Assembly: GCA_963711505.1 (NCBI GenBank)
Contig: CAVQEJ010000003.1
Coordinates: 2,418,001-2,482,000, forward strand
Source: JAGWRA01 sp963711505
GTDB taxonomy: Bacteria > Acidobacteriota > Vicinamibacteria > Vicinamibacterales > CAVVIG01
Direction: 5' to 3'
DNA: 64,000 nucleotides
Positions 17,893 to 25,611 of the stretch are shown here, in pieces; the stretch's first letter is position 1, and every line of letters begins with the position of its first letter. A program made the position numbers and the translations under genes. The notes under the pieces were generated by a model. The model was not told the DNA's origin and searched no databases. It saw only the letters and a list, made by a program, of their open reading frames with translations.

Positions 17893-18372
17893 ATGTCCAA
17901 GCTCGACAGTCCGTCGATGGAGGATTATCAGGCGCTGGCCGAGTTCCGGTACCAGCTGCGGCGGTTCCTCCGCTTCAGCGAGGAGACCGCCCGGCGGGCC
18001 GGCATCGAGCCCCGGCAGCATCAGGTGCTGCTCGCCATCAAGGGGCTGCCGCTCGACCGGGAAGCGACCATCGGCACGATCGCGGAGCGGATGCAGATTC
18101 AGCCCCACAGCGCCGTGGAGCTGACCGACCGCCTCGAGGCCCGCGGCCTGGTGCGCCGGCGGCCGGGTGACCGGGATCGCCGCCAGGTGCTGCTGAATCT
18201 TACGCCCGAAGGCGAAGAGGTGCTGGAAGGGCTGTCGCTGACGCTGCGGGCGGAACTGCGGACGCTGGCGCCGACGCTCGTCCGCTCGCTGAACGGCCTG
18301 CTCCTCAGTCACGGCGGCCCCGGCGACGGGGGGCACGCGAGCCGCGACAGCGCGCACGACGCGAAGTCCTGA
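17893..18372 (+). CDS. MarR-family transcriptional regulator
   Basis: This 159-residue winged-helix regulator has its core at about 35-105: GIEPRQHQVLLAIKGL, TIGTIAERMQIQPHSAVELTDRL with the recognition helix, and the wing GLVRRRPGDRDRRQVLLNLT, which contains the typical DxR of the MarR wing. It is divergent from the nicotinamidase gene across about 100 bases. A TATACT hexamer at 17877-17882 sits only ten bases before the ATG, so the transcript may have almost no leader. The last 20 residues are polar and not conserved. MarR proteins usually repress a divergent gene and sense a small aromatic ligand, but neither is shown here. Confidence 0.92.
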   Translation: MSKLDSPSMEDYQALAEFRYQLRRFLRFSEETARRAGIEPRQHQVLLAIKGLPLDREATIGTIAERMQIQPHSAVELTDRLEARGLVRRRPGDRDRRQVLLNLTPEGEEVLEGLSLTLRAELRTLAPTLVRSLNGLLLSHGGPGDGGHASRDSAHDAKS

Positions 18373-18443
18373 GGCGTCCGCCGGACGGTCGTGAGGGATG
18401 GAAGCGGGAGGCGGGCATCCTGGCCCGAGCGGGTCCGGCGGCG

Positions 18444-18959
18444 TCAGGCGACGCCGCGGCGCTGTTCGCGCAGCCGATCGAACAGGAGCACCGGGCGGGC
18501 CGGCCGTGCGGCGGGCTGCGCGGGTGCCAGCGGGGCGAGGTCCTTCGAACGGCGCGCGGCCGCTTCGTCGCCCGCCTGAGCCGCCAGGTCGTGCACGAAG
18601 CGGAGACGCTCGTCGAGCAGGGCGAGCCGGATGGCCAGGTCATCCATGCTGAAGGGCTTGCACAGCAGGTCGACGGCGCCGGCCGCGACGACCTCTTCTT
18701 CGGGATAGCGACCGACCCGGCTCGTCGTCCCTACCACCGGCAGACCTGTCTGGCACGCGCGAACCGCCCGCAGCAGATCGAGCCCGGACGGCTCATCCAT
18801 ATCCAGATCGGTGACCAGCAGATCGAGCGAATGCCGCCTCAGGTAATCGAGAACACCCGCCGAGGAGGTCTCGATCGCCACACGATGCCCACCCCTGGCG
18901 CACACCGATGACAGGAGCTCGGCAATCATGGCTTCGTCGTCCGCGACGAGAATGTGCAT
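18444..18959 (-). CDS. Stand-alone response-regulator receiver domain protein
   Basis: The 171-residue protein consists of one CheY-like receiver domain (about 1-120) and a basic proline-rich tail. The acidic pair is in VADDEAM, the phospho-acceptor Asp in VTDLDMDEP, the Thr/Ser switch in GTTSR, and the Lys in CKPFSM. No DNA-binding or enzymatic output domain follows. Such single-domain regulators act by phosphotransfer or protein contact. The start at 18959 is the ATG immediately before HILVADDE; an upstream extension of the frame is not plausible coding sequence. No histidine kinase gene is adjacent, so its partner is elsewhere in the genome. Confidence 0.88.
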   Translation of the reverse strand: MHILVADDEAMIAELLSSVCARGGHRVAIETSSAGVLDYLRRHSLDLLVTDLDMDEPSGLDLLRAVRACQTGLPVVGTTSRVGRYPEEEVVAAGAVDLLCKPFSMDDLAIRLALLDERLRFVHDLAAQAGDEAAARRSKDLAPLAPAQPAARPARPVLLFDRLREQRRGVA

Positions 18960-19073
18960 CGCCGTAGAAATCGGCAATGTGTGTGCGCTTCTGCAAGATG
19001 CGTGTGCGGAAGCGCTCCAGAATCGTGCACTCGTGCGCAGGGAAGCGACAGCCGCGGATCGGGCGGTGAGCCA

Positions 19074-19107
19074 CCGGGGGACGGACACCGGCGGTGCCGT
19101 CCCCCGG
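19074..19107 (-). terminator. Hairpin terminator after the E1 dehydrogenase gene
   Basis: The arms CCGGGGGACGG (19074-19084) and CCGTCCCCCGG (19097-19107) form a perfect 11-base-pair stem, and CACC/GGTG inside it can extend the pairing. It starts six bases after the stop codon at 19113 in the transcribed direction. No clear T-tract is present. Confidence 0.55.
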
Positions 19108-19112
19108 CGGCC

Positions 19113-21158
19113 TCAGAACGCGAGGACGCCGCGAGCGGCCTGCAGCACCTTGTCGGCGTCCGGCAGGATCGCCCGTTCGAGGATCCGGTTGAAGCCGACC
19201 GGCGTGAAGGTCGATCCGACACGGGCCACCGGCGCATCGAGGTCGAGGAAGGCCTCGGCCTGGATCTGCGCGGCCAGCTCGCCGCCGAAGCCGCCGTGCA
19301 CCTTGTCCTCGTGGGCCACGAGCACGCGGCTGGTCTTGCGGACCGATCGCAGCACGGTCTCCAGATCGAGCGGCACGAGCGAGCGCAGGTCGATGACCTC
19401 GACCGACGTCCCTTCCTTCGCGAGCGTCTCGGCGGCCTCGAGCGCGAAGTGGACGACCGTGCCGTAGGCGACGATCGTCAGGTCGGTCCCCTCGCGGCGG
19501 ACGCGTGCCTTGCCGAACGGCACGGCGAAGCCGTCCGGCACGCGCGCCTTCGCGGCCGGCAGGTTGTAGAGATGCTTCGGCTCGAGGAAGACGGTCAGGC
19601 CGCGCGAGCGCATGGCCGTCCGCAGCAGCCCGGCGGCATCGTCCGCAAAGGCCGGGGTGACGACGCGCAGGCCCGGCAACGTGGTGAGCCAGCCCTCGAT
19701 GTTCTGCGAGTGGTAGAGTCCGCCACCGATGTAGCCGCCCGAGGCGAGCCGCACCGTCACGTTCGGCACGAACGCGCCGTGCGTCCGCCAGTACTCGTGC
19801 GACATCTCCACCAGCTGCTCGGCGGCCGGCCAGAAGTAGTCGGCGAACTCGGCGCCCTCGATGACGAGACGGATGCGGTCGTCGAGGCGCGAGAAGCCGT
19901 CGGCCGTTCCCATGATGTAGTCCTCGGCGAGCGGCGCGTTGTGCACCCGCTTGGGACCGAACTCCTGCTGCATCCCCTTCGTCACGTTGAAGATGCCGCC
20001 CTTGTCCTTGTTCGCGACGTCCTGCCCCCAGAGGAAGGTGTCGGGGTTGCGGCGGAATTCCTCCTTCAGCGTCTCGTTGATCGCGTGCAGCAGCGTCCGT
20101 TCCTCGCCCGATCCGTCCGGCAGCCCCTCGGGCCACTCGGGTGACGTCCAGGGCTCCGGCTCGACGAAGTCGAAGATCGTCGCCGGGTCGGGATCCGGCG
20201 CCACGCGCACGCGCTCGGCCGCCTGGTCGTACGCCTCGCGGTTCTGCGCCTCGATCTCGCGCAGGCCGGCCTCGGCGACCAGCCCTTCCTCGAGCACGCG
20301 GGCGACGAACTTCGGCAGCGGGTCGGCCGCCTTCGCCTCCGCCAGCTCCTCGGGCGACCGGTAGAGGTCCTGCCGATCGGAGTTCGAGTGGGATCCGATG
20401 CGCACGCAGACGGCATGCACCATGGCGGCGCCGCGGCCGCTCCGGACGAATGCCACCGCCTCGCGCATCGCGCGGAACGAATCGAACACGTCGGTGCCGT
20501 CGCAATGGATGATGGCGAGGTTCGCGAAGCCGCGGAAGTTGTCGGAGGCGAACTCGTTGGCGGTCTGATCGGTCTTCGGCACCGAGATGCCGTAGCCGTT
20601 GTCCTGCACCACGAAGACGACCGGCAGCTGCTCGTGGCTGGCGCCGTTGACGGCCTCGTAGAAGTAGCCTTCCGACGTGGACGACTCCCCCACCGAGCAG
20701 AAGACGATGGCGTCGCGGCCGTAGAACTTCACGGCACGGCCGAGCCCCGCCGCGTGCTGCGCGTGGTTCGCGACCGAAGACGACGTGTTCTGGATGCCGA
20801 TGGACGGCTTCGCGAAGTGGTTCGACATGTGCCGGCCGCCCGACGCCACGTCGTCGGCCTTCGACAGGCCGTTCAGCAGGATCTCGTCGACTGTCAGGCC
20901 GGCCGCCAGGCAGGTCGTCAGGTCGCGGTAGTACGGGAACAGGTAGTCCTGGCCGGGCCGGAAGGTGAGCCCCAGCGCGAGCTGGATGCCATCGTGGCCG
21001 GCGTTGGGGGCATGGTAGCTCCAGCCCAACCCCTGTTTCAGGTAATTCGGGGCCTTGTCGTCCAGCGTGCGCCCCATGTGCAGCAGCGCATACCAGCGCC
21101 GCACCTCTTCACGCGTAGCCTCTGCCGTCTTCTCCCGGGACTTCGTCTCGACCGCCAT
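19113..21158 (-). CDS. 2-oxoacid dehydrogenase E1, alpha and beta subunits fused
   Basis: This 681-residue thiamine-diphosphate enzyme has the E1-alpha domain at about 1-330, with GRHMSNHF, VGESSTSEGYFYEAVN and VVQDNGYGIS as cofactor-binding region, and an E1-beta domain at about 345-681. The beta half contains WGQDVANKDKGG, NAPLAEDYIMG, EGAEFADYFWPA and the C-terminal VAHEDKVHGGFGGE. The fusion resembles branched-chain 2-oxoacid dehydrogenase or similar E1 components. It would decarboxylate a 2-oxoacid and pass the acyl group to a lipoyl E2, but no E2 or E3 gene is in the window. The start has a GGGGGAGG box. It lies 50 bases after the ClC gene on the same strand. Confidence 0.92.
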   Translation of the reverse strand: MAVETKSREKTAEATREEVRRWYALLHMGRTLDDKAPNYLKQGLGWSYHAPNAGHDGIQLALGLTFRPGQDYLFPYYRDLTTCLAAGLTVDEILLNGLSKADDVASGGRHMSNHFAKPSIGIQNTSSSVANHAQHAAGLGRAVKFYGRDAIVFCSVGESSTSEGYFYEAVNGASHEQLPVVFVVQDNGYGISVPKTDQTANEFASDNFRGFANLAIIHCDGTDVFDSFRAMREAVAFVRSGRGAAMVHAVCVRIGSHSNSDRQDLYRSPEELAEAKAADPLPKFVARVLEEGLVAEAGLREIEAQNREAYDQAAERVRVAPDPDPATIFDFVEPEPWTSPEWPEGLPDGSGEERTLLHAINETLKEEFRRNPDTFLWGQDVANKDKGGIFNVTKGMQQEFGPKRVHNAPLAEDYIMGTADGFSRLDDRIRLVIEGAEFADYFWPAAEQLVEMSHEYWRTHGAFVPNVTVRLASGGYIGGGLYHSQNIEGWLTTLPGLRVVTPAFADDAAGLLRTAMRSRGLTVFLEPKHLYNLPAAKARVPDGFAVPFGKARVRREGTDLTIVAYGTVVHFALEAAETLAKEGTSVEVIDLRSLVPLDLETVLRSVRKTSRVLVAHEDKVHGGFGGELAAQIQAEAFLDLDAPVARVGSTFTPVGFNRILERAILPDADKVLQAARGVLAF

Positions 21159-21208
21159 GGATGTGCCAACCTCCCCCTGAGGGACCGACCGCCGGTTCCA
21201 TATCCCCG

Positions 21209-22636
21209 TCAGCCTATCTCATTTGTTCGCTGCGAGCGAACCCCGACCGGGCCGTCCGGCCGCCTCCGGGCCTGCAAGCCACTCCGGTTTTCCTCGTGCA
21301 GACGCTGGTCGCCGGACACCGAGGCTTCGCCCGAGACGGCATAGGCCACCGCGGCGGCAATCAGTGCCGGCACCAGGTAGGCATGCCCGCCGGTCGCTTC
21401 CGCCACGAAGACGACCGCGGCGAGCGGCGTCTTGTAGCCCGCAGCGATGAACGCCGCCATGCCGGCAGCCGCGTACAGGTCGATCTGCGGACTGTGAGCC
21501 ACCGACTGCGCAAAGGCGACGCCGAAGGCGCCGCCGGAGAGGAACAGCGGGACGAACATGGCACTGACGCCGCCCGCGCCGAGCGAGCAGATCGTCGCCA
21601 CGAGCTTGAGCACGCCGAACGTCACGAGCTCGAGCGAGCCGTGCGCCTGCATCAGCACGTTCCCGACGGCCTCGTAGTTCGGCCCGATCGGAATGAGCGC
21701 TCCGTGGAACAGCGAGACGAAGGCGAGGCCGCAGAGGCCGGTGAGGGCGCCGCCCGCGGTCATCTTGATCCAGTGCGGCGTCGACAGGCGGATGACGAGG
21801 GTTCTGATGCGGCGGAACGCAAGGTCGAAGGCCATCGTGACCAGTCCGCAGATGACGCCGAGCAGCGCCGCCCAGAACAGATCGCGCCGCGCGAACGTGC
21901 CACCGGTCGAGAAGTCGAACAGCGGGCCGGGGCCGAGGAACCAGGCGAGGGTGGCGTACGAGACCACCGACGCGATGAGCGACGGCAGCAGCGCTTCGTG
22001 GGCGAGGTCGTCCTTGTACGGCATCTCGAGGGCGAAGACGAGGCCGGTGAGGGGCGCCCGGAAGACCGCGGCCATGCCGGCGGCGGCTCCGCTGATCAGC
22101 ATGATGCGGCGATCGCGCGGGTCGAGCCGGAACCGCCGCAGCTTCGTCCAGAGCCACGATCCGATGGCCCCGCCGCCGTAGATGCTCGGCCCTTCGAGCG
22201 CGGCACTGCCGCCGGTGCCAACCGTGGCAATCGCGGCGAGCAGCTTCGGCAGGAACGGGCGCAGGTCGATCTCGCCCAGGTGCTCGTGGTACGAGCGGAT
22301 GACCTCCTCGGTGGAGTGCTCGTCCGGATCCGGCGTCAGGTGCTGCATGATCAGCCCGGCCACGGCGAAGCCGGCGGCAATACCCGGCACGATCGTCAGC
22401 GGGTGATCCAGGAAGACGCGCAGCAGCGGCGGCCACATCCACTGCAGGATGATCGTGGCGATCAGCGTGATCACCAGCCCCGTGACGATGCCGACGATGG
22501 GCGCGACGACGAGCCACTTGTGCAGATCGCGCGAATAGGTGGCCGCGAGATCGTCGCGCACCAGCGCCGCATACCTGCGCAGCCGGGGATGCCGCCACCG
22601 GGGTGATGCCTCCGAGGTTCCGACCGACTTGTTCAT
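21209..22636 (-). CDS. ClC-type chloride channel or H+/Cl- antiporter
   Basis: This 475-residue polytopic membrane protein has the ClC selectivity strings in order. GTGGSAALEGPSIYGGGAIG carries the gating glutamate, GMAAVFRAPLTGLVFALE is the next conserved helix, and GAGGVSAMFVPLFLSGGAFG forms the third anion-site loop; AAGYKTPLAAVVFVAE is also typical. About ten to twelve hydrophobic helices can be drawn. The conserved glutamate leaves both channel and proton-coupled modes possible. There is no C-terminal CBS pair. The ATG at 22636 was preferred over an earlier in-frame start because the added 25 residues look non-coding. A TATAAT box at 22710-22715 and an overlapping inverted repeat lie upstream. 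Confidence 0.93.
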   Translation of the reverse strand: MNKSVGTSEASPRWRHPRLRRYAALVRDDLAATYSRDLHKWLVVAPIVGIVTGLVITLIATIILQWMWPPLLRVFLDHPLTIVPGIAAGFAVAGLIMQHLTPDPDEHSTEEVIRSYHEHLGEIDLRPFLPKLLAAIATVGTGGSAALEGPSIYGGGAIGSWLWTKLRRFRLDPRDRRIMLISGAAAGMAAVFRAPLTGLVFALEMPYKDDLAHEALLPSLIASVVSYATLAWFLGPGPLFDFSTGGTFARRDLFWAALLGVICGLVTMAFDLAFRRIRTLVIRLSTPHWIKMTAGGALTGLCGLAFVSLFHGALIPIGPNYEAVGNVLMQAHGSLELVTFGVLKLVATICSLGAGGVSAMFVPLFLSGGAFGVAFAQSVAHSPQIDLYAAAGMAAFIAAGYKTPLAAVVFVAEATGGHAYLVPALIAAAVAYAVSGEASVSGDQRLHEENRSGLQARRRPDGPVGVRSQRTNEIG

Positions 22637-22709
22637 GACCGATCCACCACTCCCGCCCCGGAGCGGTGCCGTATGCTGCCCGCCACCCGGGACTCCGACC
22701 AGACCGGCC

Positions 22710-22730
22710 ATTATATCGTTTCACGACATA
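22710..22730 (-). promoter_or_regulatory. ClC promoter -10 box with overlapping inverted repeat
   Basis: On the minus strand a perfect TATAAT (22715-22710) lies about 70 bases before the ClC start. The plus-strand arms TATATCGT (22712-22719) and ACGACATA (22723-22730) form an inverted repeat with one mismatch around a 3-base centre, and they overlap the -10 box and spacer. A repressor bound there would block transcription. No -35 box of good quality is visible. Confidence 0.45.
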
Positions 22731-22875
22731 AAATCATTCTCCCCTGGACGCACGTTCACGCCGCCCGGCCCGATTCGACCGCAAGAATCGCCACGACCAG
22801 ACGCGCGCGCGCGTCTAAGATGAATATCCAGATCGTCCGCGGCCCTGGGCCCGGGGCGATGAAACGAGGTCCGAC

Positions 22876-23862
22876 ATGCCGACCCCTCTCGATGCCGCCA
22901 TTCAGGATCAACTCGTGGAGCGGCGGGAGCGCGTCGAGGCCGCCCTGGCGTCGACGCCCGGTGGCCCTCCCGGAGCGCTGCAGGCGCTGCTGACCGAAAT
23001 CGATCAGGCGCTCGACCGGCTGGCCGGCGGATCGTTCGGCCTGTGCGAGGTGTGCCACGACCCGATCGAGTCCGATCGGATCGTCAACGATCCGCTCGTC
23101 CGCTTCTGCCTCGACCACCTCTCGGCATCCGAACAGCGAGCGCTCGAGCGTGACCTGCAGCTCGCCTCGCAGATTCAGACCGGCCTGCTGCCCCAGACCG
23201 ACGTGCGCCATGGGCGCTGGCGGGCGGCGCGGCACTACCGGCCGCTCGGCCCGGTGAGCGGCGACTACTGCGACCTGGTGCCGGAGGCCGAGGGCCACGT
23301 CTTCTTCATGCTGGGCGACGTGTCGGGCAAAGGGGTCGCCGCCTCGATGCTGATGGTCCACCTCCACGCGATGTTCCGGACGCTGATCTCGGTCGGCATG
23401 CCGCTGACGTCGATGCTGGAGCGGGCCAGCAGCCTGTTCTGCGAGAGCACGCTCGCCGGGCAGTACGCCACGCTCATCTGCGTGCGCGCCGATGCGGACG
23501 GCCTGGTCGAGATCGGCAATGCCGGCCATCCGCCGCTGCTGCTCGTCGAGTCGGGCGGCGGCGTCCGGCAGATCGCGGCGACGGGCCTGCCGCTCGGCAT
23601 GTTCTGCACCGGTCAGTTCACCGTGCACGAGGCGCGGCTCGCGCCAGGCGACGCGCTGCTGCTGTACAGCGACGGACTCACCGAAGCCTGCAACCGCGAC
23701 GGCGAACAGCTCGGCCTCGATCGCCTGACCGCAGTCGCCCGCCAGCACGCCGGCCGCCCGGTGCCGGCTCTCGTCCAGGGCTGCCTGGACGCTCTGACGG
23801 GCTTCGCCTCCGGCGCGCCGCTCGAGGACGACCTGACGCTGATGGCGATCGGGAGGGAATAG
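22876..23862 (+). CDS. SpoIIE-type PP2C phosphatase with N-terminal DksA-like zinc finger
   Basis: This 328-residue protein combines two parts. Residues about 1-90 contain a coiled helix and a zinc-finger-like segment, SFGLCEVCHDPIESDR followed by VRFCLDHL, giving the ligand pattern C-x2-C and C-x2-H in the manner of DksA/TraR proteins. Residues about 95-328 are a PPM phosphatase of the SpoIIE/RsbU type, with LASQIQTGLLPQ, VSGDYCDL, LGDVSGKGVAASMLM, AGHPPLLL, LLYSDGLTEACN and DDLTLMAI, including the metal-binding Asp residues. RsbU-type enzymes dephosphorylate anti-anti-sigma factors. The zinc finger replaces the usual GAF or receiver sensor. A CGAGGTC box precedes the ATG. Neither an anti-sigma nor an anti-anti-sigma gene is adjacent. 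Confidence 0.9.
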   Translation: MPTPLDAAIQDQLVERRERVEAALASTPGGPPGALQALLTEIDQALDRLAGGSFGLCEVCHDPIESDRIVNDPLVRFCLDHLSASEQRALERDLQLASQIQTGLLPQTDVRHGRWRAARHYRPLGPVSGDYCDLVPEAEGHVFFMLGDVSGKGVAASMLMVHLHAMFRTLISVGMPLTSMLERASSLFCESTLAGQYATLICVRADADGLVEIGNAGHPPLLLVESGGGVRQIAATGLPLGMFCTGQFTVHEARLAPGDALLLYSDGLTEACNRDGEQLGLDRLTAVARQHAGRPVPALVQGCLDALTGFASGAPLEDDLTLMAIGRE

Positions 23863-23974
23863 GGGATACTTGTGACGTGCCGGGTGCAAGGTGCACCGTG
23901 CGACGTGAACGTCGCCGAAGGCCATGCCGAGCCGAGGACCTGCGAATCCGAGGCGAGGCATCGGCGTCAGTTCC

Positions 23975-23996
23975 GCGCGGGGGTGGGGCCCCGCGC
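23975..23996 (+). repeat. GC hairpin repeat upstream of the DUF5996 gene
   Basis: The arms GCGCGGGG (23975-23982) and CCCCGCGC (23989-23996) form a perfect 8-base-pair stem around GTGGGG. It ends 17 bases before the ATG at 24014 and is followed by CATTGA. The same architecture recurs at 27256-27277, so the element is repeated and tied to translation starts. Confidence 0.6.
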
Positions 23997-24013
23997 GCAT
24001 TGAAAGAGGCCGC

Positions 24014-24925
24014 ATGACCACCCCCGCTGACGCCTGGCCGTCCCTCCCGCTCGACTCGTGGCAGGACACCTACGACACGCTGCACATGTGGCTGCAGATC
24101 GTCGGCAAGATCCGCATGGCGCTGACGCCGCACGTGAACCACTGGTGGGAAGTGCCGCTGTACATCACGTCGCGCGGCCTGACGACCTCGCCCATTCCGC
24201 ACGGGACGCGCACGTTCGCCCTGACGTTCGACTTCATCGATCACGTCCTGCGCATCGAGGCGAGCGACGGACGGACCGACGCGCAGCCACTGGCGCCGAT
24301 GACCGTCGCCGACTTCCATCGCGACCTCATGGCCCGGCTGCACCGCCTCGGGCTCGACGTCACGATCAACACGCTGCCGTGCGAGGTGCCGTCGCCCATC
24401 CGGTTCGAAGAGGATCGGACGCACGCGGCCTACGACGCGGCCGCGGCCGCCCGCTGCTGGCAGATCCTGCTGCAGGCCGATCGCGTCTTCAAGACGTTCC
24501 GCGCCCGGTTCACCGGCAAGGTGAGTCCGGTGCATCTGTTCTGGGGCGCGTTCAATCTCGCCGTCACCCGCTTCAGCGGACGCCCCGCGCCGGCGCGCGA
24601 ATGGCCGCAGCTGGCGGCCGTGATGCGTGACGCGTACTCGCACGAGGTCATCAGTGCGGGCTTCTGGTTCGGGGGCGGAGGCATCGACGAGCCGGCCTTC
24701 TACGCGTACGCCGCGCCCGAGCCGGCCGGCTTCGGCGCGGCGGCGGTCCGGCCCGACGCCGCCCGCTACGTCCCCGAACTCGGTGAGTTCGTCCTGCCGT
24801 ACGAAGCGGTCCGGACGTCCGCCTCGCCCGACGAGACGCTGCTCGAGTTCCTGCAGAGCACCTACGAGGCGGGCGCCAATCTCGGCCACTGGGATCGCCC
24901 GGCGCTCGAGCGGCCGCTCGTATAA
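24014..24925 (+). CDS. DUF5996 family protein
   Basis: This 303-residue soluble protein has no signal peptide or transmembrane segment. Its opening WPSLPLDSWQDTYDTLHMWL and the segments LYITSRGLTTSPIPHG and GKVSPVHLFWGAFNLAVTRF match the family of uncharacterised proteins known as DUF5996. Tryptophan, histidine and aromatic residues are strikingly frequent. No catalytic motif is recognised, so no function is claimed. The ATG at 24014 has GAAAGAGG upstream and lies just behind a GC hairpin (23975-23996); an in-frame upstream start at 23924 is less likely because it would include that hairpin. The gene ends 7 bases before the start of the pseudouridine synthase gene. Confidence 0.85.
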   Translation: MTTPADAWPSLPLDSWQDTYDTLHMWLQIVGKIRMALTPHVNHWWEVPLYITSRGLTTSPIPHGTRTFALTFDFIDHVLRIEASDGRTDAQPLAPMTVADFHRDLMARLHRLGLDVTINTLPCEVPSPIRFEEDRTHAAYDAAAAARCWQILLQADRVFKTFRARFTGKVSPVHLFWGAFNLAVTRFSGRPAPAREWPQLAAVMRDAYSHEVISAGFWFGGGGIDEPAFYAYAAPEPAGFGAAAVRPDAARYVPELGEFVLPYEAVRTSASPDETLLEFLQSTYEAGANLGHWDRPALERPLV

Positions 24926-24926
24926 T
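24921..24926 (+). promoter_or_regulatory. TATAAT box that would give a leaderless transcript
   Basis: A perfect TATAAT at 24921-24926 overlaps the stop codon of the preceding gene. The ATG at 24933 begins exactly seven bases after its last T, the expected position of the transcription start. No -35 hexamer is clear. There is no ribosome-binding sequence, as expected of a leaderless mRNA. Confidence 0.4.
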
Positions 24927-24932
24927 GCCGTC

Positions 24933-25607
24933 ATGACGATGGACGAAGGCCTGACCGGCCCACGGGTCGCTGAGCCCGCGGCCGCGTGCCACAATGCTGC
25001 CGTGGCCCGCCTCCTCCTCTTCCACAAGCCGTACGGCGTGCTCTGCCAGTTCACCGATGCCGGTGGACGGCCGACGCTCGCCGACTTCATTCCCGTTCCT
25101 GGCGTCTACGCGGCCGGCCGTCTCGACGCCGACAGCGAAGGGCTGCTCCTGCTGACCGACGATGGCCGGCTGCAGCAGCGGATTGCCGACCCGCGCTTCA
25201 AGATCGAGAAGACGTACTGGGTGCAGGTGGATGGGGAGCCGGACGACGCCGCACTCGACGCGCTGCGGCGCGGCGTGCGGCTGAAGGACGGCCTCACACG
25301 TCCGGCCCGCGTGCGGCGGATCGCCGATCCGCCGATCGGACCGCGTGAACCGCCCATCCGCGTGCGACGCCACATTCCGACGAGCTGGCTGGCCCTGACG
25401 ATCGGCGAGGGCCGCAACCGTCAGGTGCGCCGGATGACGGCCGCCGTCGGCCATCCGACGCTGCGCCTCGTGCGGGTCGCCGTTGGTGGATGGCGCCTCG
25501 ACGGACTGGGTCCGGGCGAATGGCGGGACGTGCCGGCCGTGCTGCCCGCGTCAGCCCGACGCCCGCCGTCGGCGGGCCGCGACCGACCCGGGCGCCGCAG
25601 CCGGTGA
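24933..25607 (+). CDS. 23S rRNA pseudouridine synthase, RluE-like
   Basis: This 224-residue RsuA/RluB/RluE-family pseudouridine synthase modifies a uridine in ribosomal RNA. The catalytic Asp lies in AGRLDADSEGLLLLTDDG, and the family strings KPYGVLCQF near the start and GEGRNRQVRRMTAAVGHPTLRLVR near the end are present. It lacks the N-terminal S4 domain of RsuA and RluB, which fits RluE. Two starts are possible: the ATG at 24933, directly after a TATAAT box, and a GTG at 25002 that opens ARLLLFHKP. The short tail is basic and disordered. It converges on the aquaporin gene with a gap of four bases between stops. Confidence 0.9.
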   Translation: MTMDEGLTGPRVAEPAAACHNAAVARLLLFHKPYGVLCQFTDAGGRPTLADFIPVPGVYAAGRLDADSEGLLLLTDDGRLQQRIADPRFKIEKTYWVQVDGEPDDAALDALRRGVRLKDGLTRPARVRRIADPPIGPREPPIRVRRHIPTSWLALTIGEGRNRQVRRMTAAVGHPTLRLVRVAVGGWRLDGLGPGEWRDVPAVLPASARRPPSAGRDRPGRRSR

Positions 25608-25611
25608 CGGA

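Noticed and set aside
22799..22816. 18-base perfect palindrome AGACGCGCGCGCGCGTCT
   Set aside because: It is mostly alternating GC. In GC-rich DNA such a symmetric string arises easily, so no operator is claimed.
23870..23915. GGTGCAAGGTGCACC-type repeats after the phosphatase gene
   Set aside because: The matches are short and imperfect, with no second copy in the window. A terminator or repeat family could not be supported.
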